Origin: DASZCR01 sp035942915
GTDB lineage: Bacteria > Acidobacteriota > Blastocatellia > Pyrinomonadales > Pyrinomonadaceae
Direction of reading: 5' to 3'
Assembly: GCA_035942915.1 (NCBI GenBank)
Contig: DASZCR010000170.1
Span: forward strand, 1-16,348
DNA: 16,348 nucleotides
This document shows, piece after piece, positions 13,425 to 16,348 of this stretch. The position numbers and the translations under genes were made by a program. Position 1 is the first letter of the stretch. Each line of letters starts with the position of its first letter. The notes beneath the pieces are model-generated. The model made no database searches. It worked only from the letters and a program-made list of their open reading frames with translations, and was not told the origin of the DNA.

Positions 13425-14618
13425 ATGTTCGTCGTCCAGATATCAGACCGGGGCGCGACATCAATCCGGTCTGCTCCCGTCGATGCGAGAAGGCACGTCG
13501 CCCTTGTTGACTCTACCCTCGAAAGCGGAGAAGAACGTTTGCCGACCCCCTCAGCCGATGACGTGGTGACAAGACACGCGAGAGACGTGCGCCCGTCGGA
13601 AGCGAGTGCGGCGCGACGACGTGTGCCGCCACCGCCGCCGCAGACGCGCGCGCGCATGCCTTCGACCGCCGGTTACATGCTGACGGCCGTCGGCCTCTCG
13701 GTCGCAGTCTTCCTCCTCATCTGGTGGGTGTTGCAGACGGACGAGCACGAGGCCGCGTGGCTTCCCGCCGTCGTCGCGGCGGGCGGCGTGATGCTGATTG
13801 CAGCGGCCGGACGCGAAGTCGTGATGCGGCGCGCGTGGGCGCGCTACACACGCGAACTCGAACTTGAAATGCGACGCAACAACGCGCCGCGCGGTACGGG
13901 CAAGACGCCGCCGCTGATGCCTTCCGGCGTTCACGCCTCAGCCGTCGCCCTGCGTGCCTTGCAGCAACGTCTGGCCGAAGCCGAAGCCTCCGGCGCAGCC
14001 CCGGAAGCGCACCTTGAAGCCTATCGCCTCTGCGAACAATATCTCGCCAACGCCGACGAAGCGATGCGCTCGGCGACGGGCGCGGCAGACGTGCGCGCAG
14101 CCCTCCGCGCGGGACAGGAGCGCGTCCGCGCCTTGCAGAAGGGACACCTGCTGGCTTGGGCGCGCGGCGAGGCCACACGCCTCACGGCCGAAGCGCAGAG
14201 ACGCGTCCGCCTCTCGGACAAGATAGAGACGGCGCAACGCGCGCTCGACGTGATAGACGAAGCCCTGCGCGTCTATCCGGGCGAGCCGGAGTTGCGCGAA
14301 TCGGCCGTTGCCGTGCGCAATTTCATCGCCTCCGTAAAGGTCGGCCACTGGGTCGAGATGGCCGAGCGCGCCGCCTTCCGAGGACTCTACGCGCGCGCCG
14401 TCGCGCGCTACCGCGACGCGCTCTTCTACCTGTCGCGCGCCGAGATGGGAGAGGAGGCGCGTGCGGAGGCGGCCACCCGCATCCAGCGCGAAATCGAGAT
14501 GCTGCGCGCGCGTCTTGCCACCGACGACACCCTCCGCAAAATAGAAGACGCCTTCAATTCAAGCGGTTCAGCTTCCCCAAAAAGCGGAGCAAAACGCGCG
14601 TCGCGCCCGCGCGCCTGA
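13425..14618 (+). CDS. Two-TM protein with long helical tail, unknown function
   Basis: A 397-aa protein I do not recognise. Residues 1-78 are polar and look disordered, ending in a proline run (VPPPPPQTR). Two TM helices follow at about 82-103 and 109-129, with a short outside loop (QTDEHEAA). A long Ala/Glu/Arg-rich alpha-helical region (about 170-370) comes next, with TPR-like spacing such as ALDVIDEALRVYPGEPELRE and GLYARAVARYRDALFYLSRA, and then a basic Ser/Lys-rich tail. The tail is probably cytoplasmic and may be a scaffold. AAGGA 6-7 nt before the ATG supports 13425; ATG at 13656 would drop the disordered region but has no ribosome binding site. It lies upstream of the export genes on the same strand, 245 bp away. 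Confidence 0.78.
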   Translation: MFVVQISDRGATSIRSAPVDARRHVALVDSTLESGEERLPTPSADDVVTRHARDVRPSEASAARRRVPPPPPQTRARMPSTAGYMLTAVGLSVAVFLLIWWVLQTDEHEAAWLPAVVAAGGVMLIAAAGREVVMRRAWARYTRELELEMRRNNAPRGTGKTPPLMPSGVHASAVALRALQQRLAEAEASGAAPEAHLEAYRLCEQYLANADEAMRSATGAADVRAALRAGQERVRALQKGHLLAWARGEATRLTAEAQRRVRLSDKIETAQRALDVIDEALRVYPGEPELRESAVAVRNFIASVKVGHWVEMAERAAFRGLYARAVARYRDALFYLSRAEMGEEARAEAATRIQREIEMLRARLATDDTLRKIEDAFNSSGSASPKSGAKRASRPRA

Positions 14619-14701
14619 CGTCCTGCCGACGAACGGCGTTCACGGCGATTAGCGTCTACGTCGCTTCCTGTGCGACAATCGCCTCCGCGTCGCGTGCTGG
14701 A

Positions 14702-14735
14702 TTGACGGCCTTTGTCCCTCGTTTTGAGGTATAAT
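14702..14735 (+). promoter_or_regulatory. Promoter-like element before polysaccharide export gene
   Basis: A consensus -10 box TATAAT lies at 14730-14735, about 130 nt before the ATG at 14864. A TTGACG lies at 14702-14707, but the 22-bp spacing is too long for a normal pair, so the -35 may be weak or the promoter activator-dependent. The region 14619-14863 otherwise shows no gene, and the long leader could hold regulatory structure. Confidence 0.45.
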
Positions 14736-14863
14736 CAGTGGGCAGCCTTCCGTGCCGCACCCGACATCTATAGACTTTTCGTCGCAGTCCGAACGGCCCA
14801 GCCGTGCTGCGTCGTAGCTCGCGCTTGGGAAGCGCCGGACGATTGTTTGTAGGGATTTTGCAT

Positions 14864-15952
14864 ATGAAAGCGAAAACTTTTCCGCTCCTGCTCGCCGCCC
14901 TCGTCTTCGCGTTGGCCGCTCCGGCCGCAACTTCTGCGCAACAGCAAGGCACGGCTCCGGCCGTCTCCGCTCCGCAGACGACCGGGGGCGCAAACGTCGG
15001 TTCGTCTGCCCCCGCGCTCAGTGGTGGCGGCGACCAGACGGGCGTCAGAAAATACCAACTCGGCCCCGGCGACGTGCTCGACCTGCGCGTCTTCGGCGAA
15101 CCGCAGTTCAGCGGCACTTTCACCGTCAATGACGAAGGCAATCTCGAAGTCCCGTTCGTTGACGAGCCGATTTCGGCGCTGTGCCGGACGGATATCGAGA
15201 TAAAGAAGGATGTCGTCAAGGCGCTCGAAAAGTACATCAAAAAGCCGCAGGTGAGTCTGCGCGTGGCCGAGATGCGCAGTCGTCCGCCCGCCGTCATCTT
15301 CGGCGCGGTGCGTAACCCGACGCCTTTCCAGTTGAATCGCCGCATCCGTCTGCTCGACCTGATGGCGCGCACCGGCGGCGCGACCGAACAGGCTGGCGGC
15401 GACATCCACGTCTATCACACAGAGCCTCTGATGTGCCCGACGGCCGAAGATTTGGCGGAGATGGCGAAGCAGCAGGCGCCTGAGAACGCGCTTCAGCTTC
15501 CGTTCACCATCTATAAGATTTCCGATGTCAAAGAGGGCAAGATTGAGGCTAACCCGTACATTCGCCCCGGCGACATCGTCATCGTACAGGAGGCCGCGCC
15601 CGTCTACATCACCGGCGCCGTCGTGCAGCCGAGCAACCTCTACCTGCGTAATCAGTTGTCTCTGACGCGCGCCATCGCGCAGGTCGGGGGCTTGAGCAAA
15701 GAGGCCAAGCCGGAGAAGGTGCGTATCATCAGGACGAAGGACAAGGCGCTTGAGCCTGAAATCATCACCGTCAACTTCGCCGACATCAAGAAGCAGAAAG
15801 CGCCCGACATCGCGCTTCAGCCCTACGACATCGTCGAAGTCTCGAACGGCTCGCCGTGGAGCCTCCCCCGTCTGCCGGGAACGCTCCTGTCGCTTGCGAT
15901 GGGAGGCGCTCAGCAGGTCGTCATGGCAGGCGCGCCGAGAATCATCCCCTAG
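14864..15952 (+). CDS. Polysaccharide biosynthesis/export protein (Wza-like)
   Basis: A 362-aa envelope protein. MKAKTFPLLLAALVFALA is a signal peptide with a likely cleavage site after TSA before QQQG. A low-complexity Gln/Ala/Ser/Gly linker follows. The Poly_export domain starts at YQLGPGDVLDLRVFGEPQFS (about 63-82) and continues with VNDEGNLEVPFVDEPI. SLBB-like regions are at about 145-180 (PPAVIFGAVRNPTPFQL, TGGATEQAGG) and about 245-285 (VYITGAVVQPSNLYL, AQVGGLSKEAK). The C-terminus has a hydrophobic stretch (LPGTLLSLAMGG) in place of Wza's membrane-spanning amphipathic helix. The protein should form or feed the periplasmic/outer-membrane conduit for exopolysaccharide. Unlike E. coli Wza there is no lipobox cysteine after the signal peptide. 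AGGGA at good spacing supports 14864; a GTG 60 bp earlier is less likely. Confidence 0.9.
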   Translation: MKAKTFPLLLAALVFALAAPAATSAQQQGTAPAVSAPQTTGGANVGSSAPALSGGGDQTGVRKYQLGPGDVLDLRVFGEPQFSGTFTVNDEGNLEVPFVDEPISALCRTDIEIKKDVVKALEKYIKKPQVSLRVAEMRSRPPAVIFGAVRNPTPFQLNRRIRLLDLMARTGGATEQAGGDIHVYHTEPLMCPTAEDLAEMAKQQAPENALQLPFTIYKISDVKEGKIEANPYIRPGDIVIVQEAAPVYITGAVVQPSNLYLRNQLSLTRAIAQVGGLSKEAKPEKVRIIRTKDKALEPEIITVNFADIKKQKAPDIALQPYDIVEVSNGSPWSLPRLPGTLLSLAMGGAQQVVMAGAPRIIP

Positions 15953-15984
15953 CGTCGAGATACGCGGAAGGAACGACAGTTTAG

Positions 15985-16290
15985 ATGGAGCGAAGAAACA
16001 GGACGAATCAGGCCACCAGGGCGCGCAAGAATCGCCGCCGCACGACGCTGCTGTGGATTATCGGCATTACCGCCGTCGTCATCACGCTGCTGGTCTTGGA
16101 ACAGGTGGCTATCCTCTACGCGCTCGCCACTCTGAGCATCACGGTGCTTCTAATCATCGTCGCGTTCTCCGACCTGAGGGGCGCGCAGGCGACCGACACG
16201 ACCGCGACGCGCCCCCCGCTCGACGACGCGGCGGCCATCAGCGATGGTCTCGTCTCGGCTGCGCCCAGCCGCGCGGCCAAGAACCGTTAA
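15985..16290 (+). CDS. Small two-TM membrane protein
   Basis: A 101-aa protein with a very basic N-terminus (MERRNRTNQATRARKNRRR). Two adjacent hydrophobic helices (about 21-38 and 41-60) form a tight hairpin, and a polar Ala/Thr/Asp-rich tail follows. No known family was recognised. The positive N-terminus should stay in the cytoplasm, placing both ends inside. GAAGGA lies about 12 nt before the ATG. It starts 32 bp after the export protein stop and is followed by a plus-strand leader reaching the window end, so it is probably the second gene of an exopolysaccharide operon. A role in envelope assembly is inferred from position only. Confidence 0.7.
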   Translation: MERRNRTNQATRARKNRRRTTLLWIIGITAVVITLLVLEQVAILYALATLSITVLLIIVAFSDLRGAQATDTTATRPPLDDAAAISDGLVSAAPSRAAKNR

Positions 16291-16348
16291 CCGACGACCA
16301 TAGAGACGCAGAAGGGAAGGCGCGTCGGAGAGTGAAAGAGTTTGAAAT

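Noticed and set aside
14656..15418. Minus-strand frames of 216 and 249 codons
   Set aside because: They lie opposite the polysaccharide export gene with its clear signal peptide and domains; no independent evidence supports them.

Overview
The window looks like a chromosomal segment from a GC-rich, Gram-negative-type bacterium, most likely an acidobacterium of the Blastocatellia/Pyrinomonadales kind. This placement is an inference from codon use (many GCG, CGC and GAC codons), the gene families, and a polysaccharide-export protein beside many small lineage-type hypothetical proteins. No rRNA or tRNA gene was seen to confirm it. Most genes are compact and strongly GC3-biased. Two patches depart from this: the insertion-sequence end at the left edge and a softer-composition gene at 7771-8577.

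Left part (1-4979). The window opens inside an IS5-type insertion sequence, with its transposase N-terminus on the minus strand and its end near base 138. A minus-strand cluster then runs from about 4970 down to 327. It holds two unrecognised membrane proteins that overlap by 82 bp, a membrane histidine kinase, and a sigma-54-dependent NtrC-type response regulator. Kinase and regulator are 10 bp apart and form a clear two-component pair; the two membrane proteins probably share the transcript.

Middle part (4980-11059). About 670 bp without a convincing gene is followed by plus-strand genes. These are a 78-aa hypothetical protein ended by a very long perfect terminator hairpin, and an 84-aa basic protein whose stop overlaps the start of a DinB/DUF1572-type protein. 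Next come a heptanucleotide repeat hairpin, a 7Fe-type ferredoxin with a strong ribosome binding site, three hypothetical proteins, an APC-superfamily amino-acid permease and a TPR protein. A 14-bp inverted repeat separates the TPR gene from the convergent operon to its right.

Right part (11124-16348). A minus-strand pair encodes a PrsW-type intramembrane protease and a metallo-beta-lactamase-fold phosphodiesterase resembling class II cyclic-nucleotide phosphodiesterases. Divergent from it is a two-TM helical protein. A promoter-like element then precedes a Wza-type polysaccharide export protein (signal peptide, Poly_export and SLBB regions, no lipobox) and a small two-TM protein. These last two probably begin an exopolysaccharide operon continuing past the window.

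No CRISPR array, defence island, prophage or obviously new enzymatic system was recognised. The items most worth a second look are the heptamer hairpin that supplies the stop codon of the DinB gene, the overlapping membrane-protein genes ahead of the two-component pair, and the PrsW/phosphodiesterase pairing.
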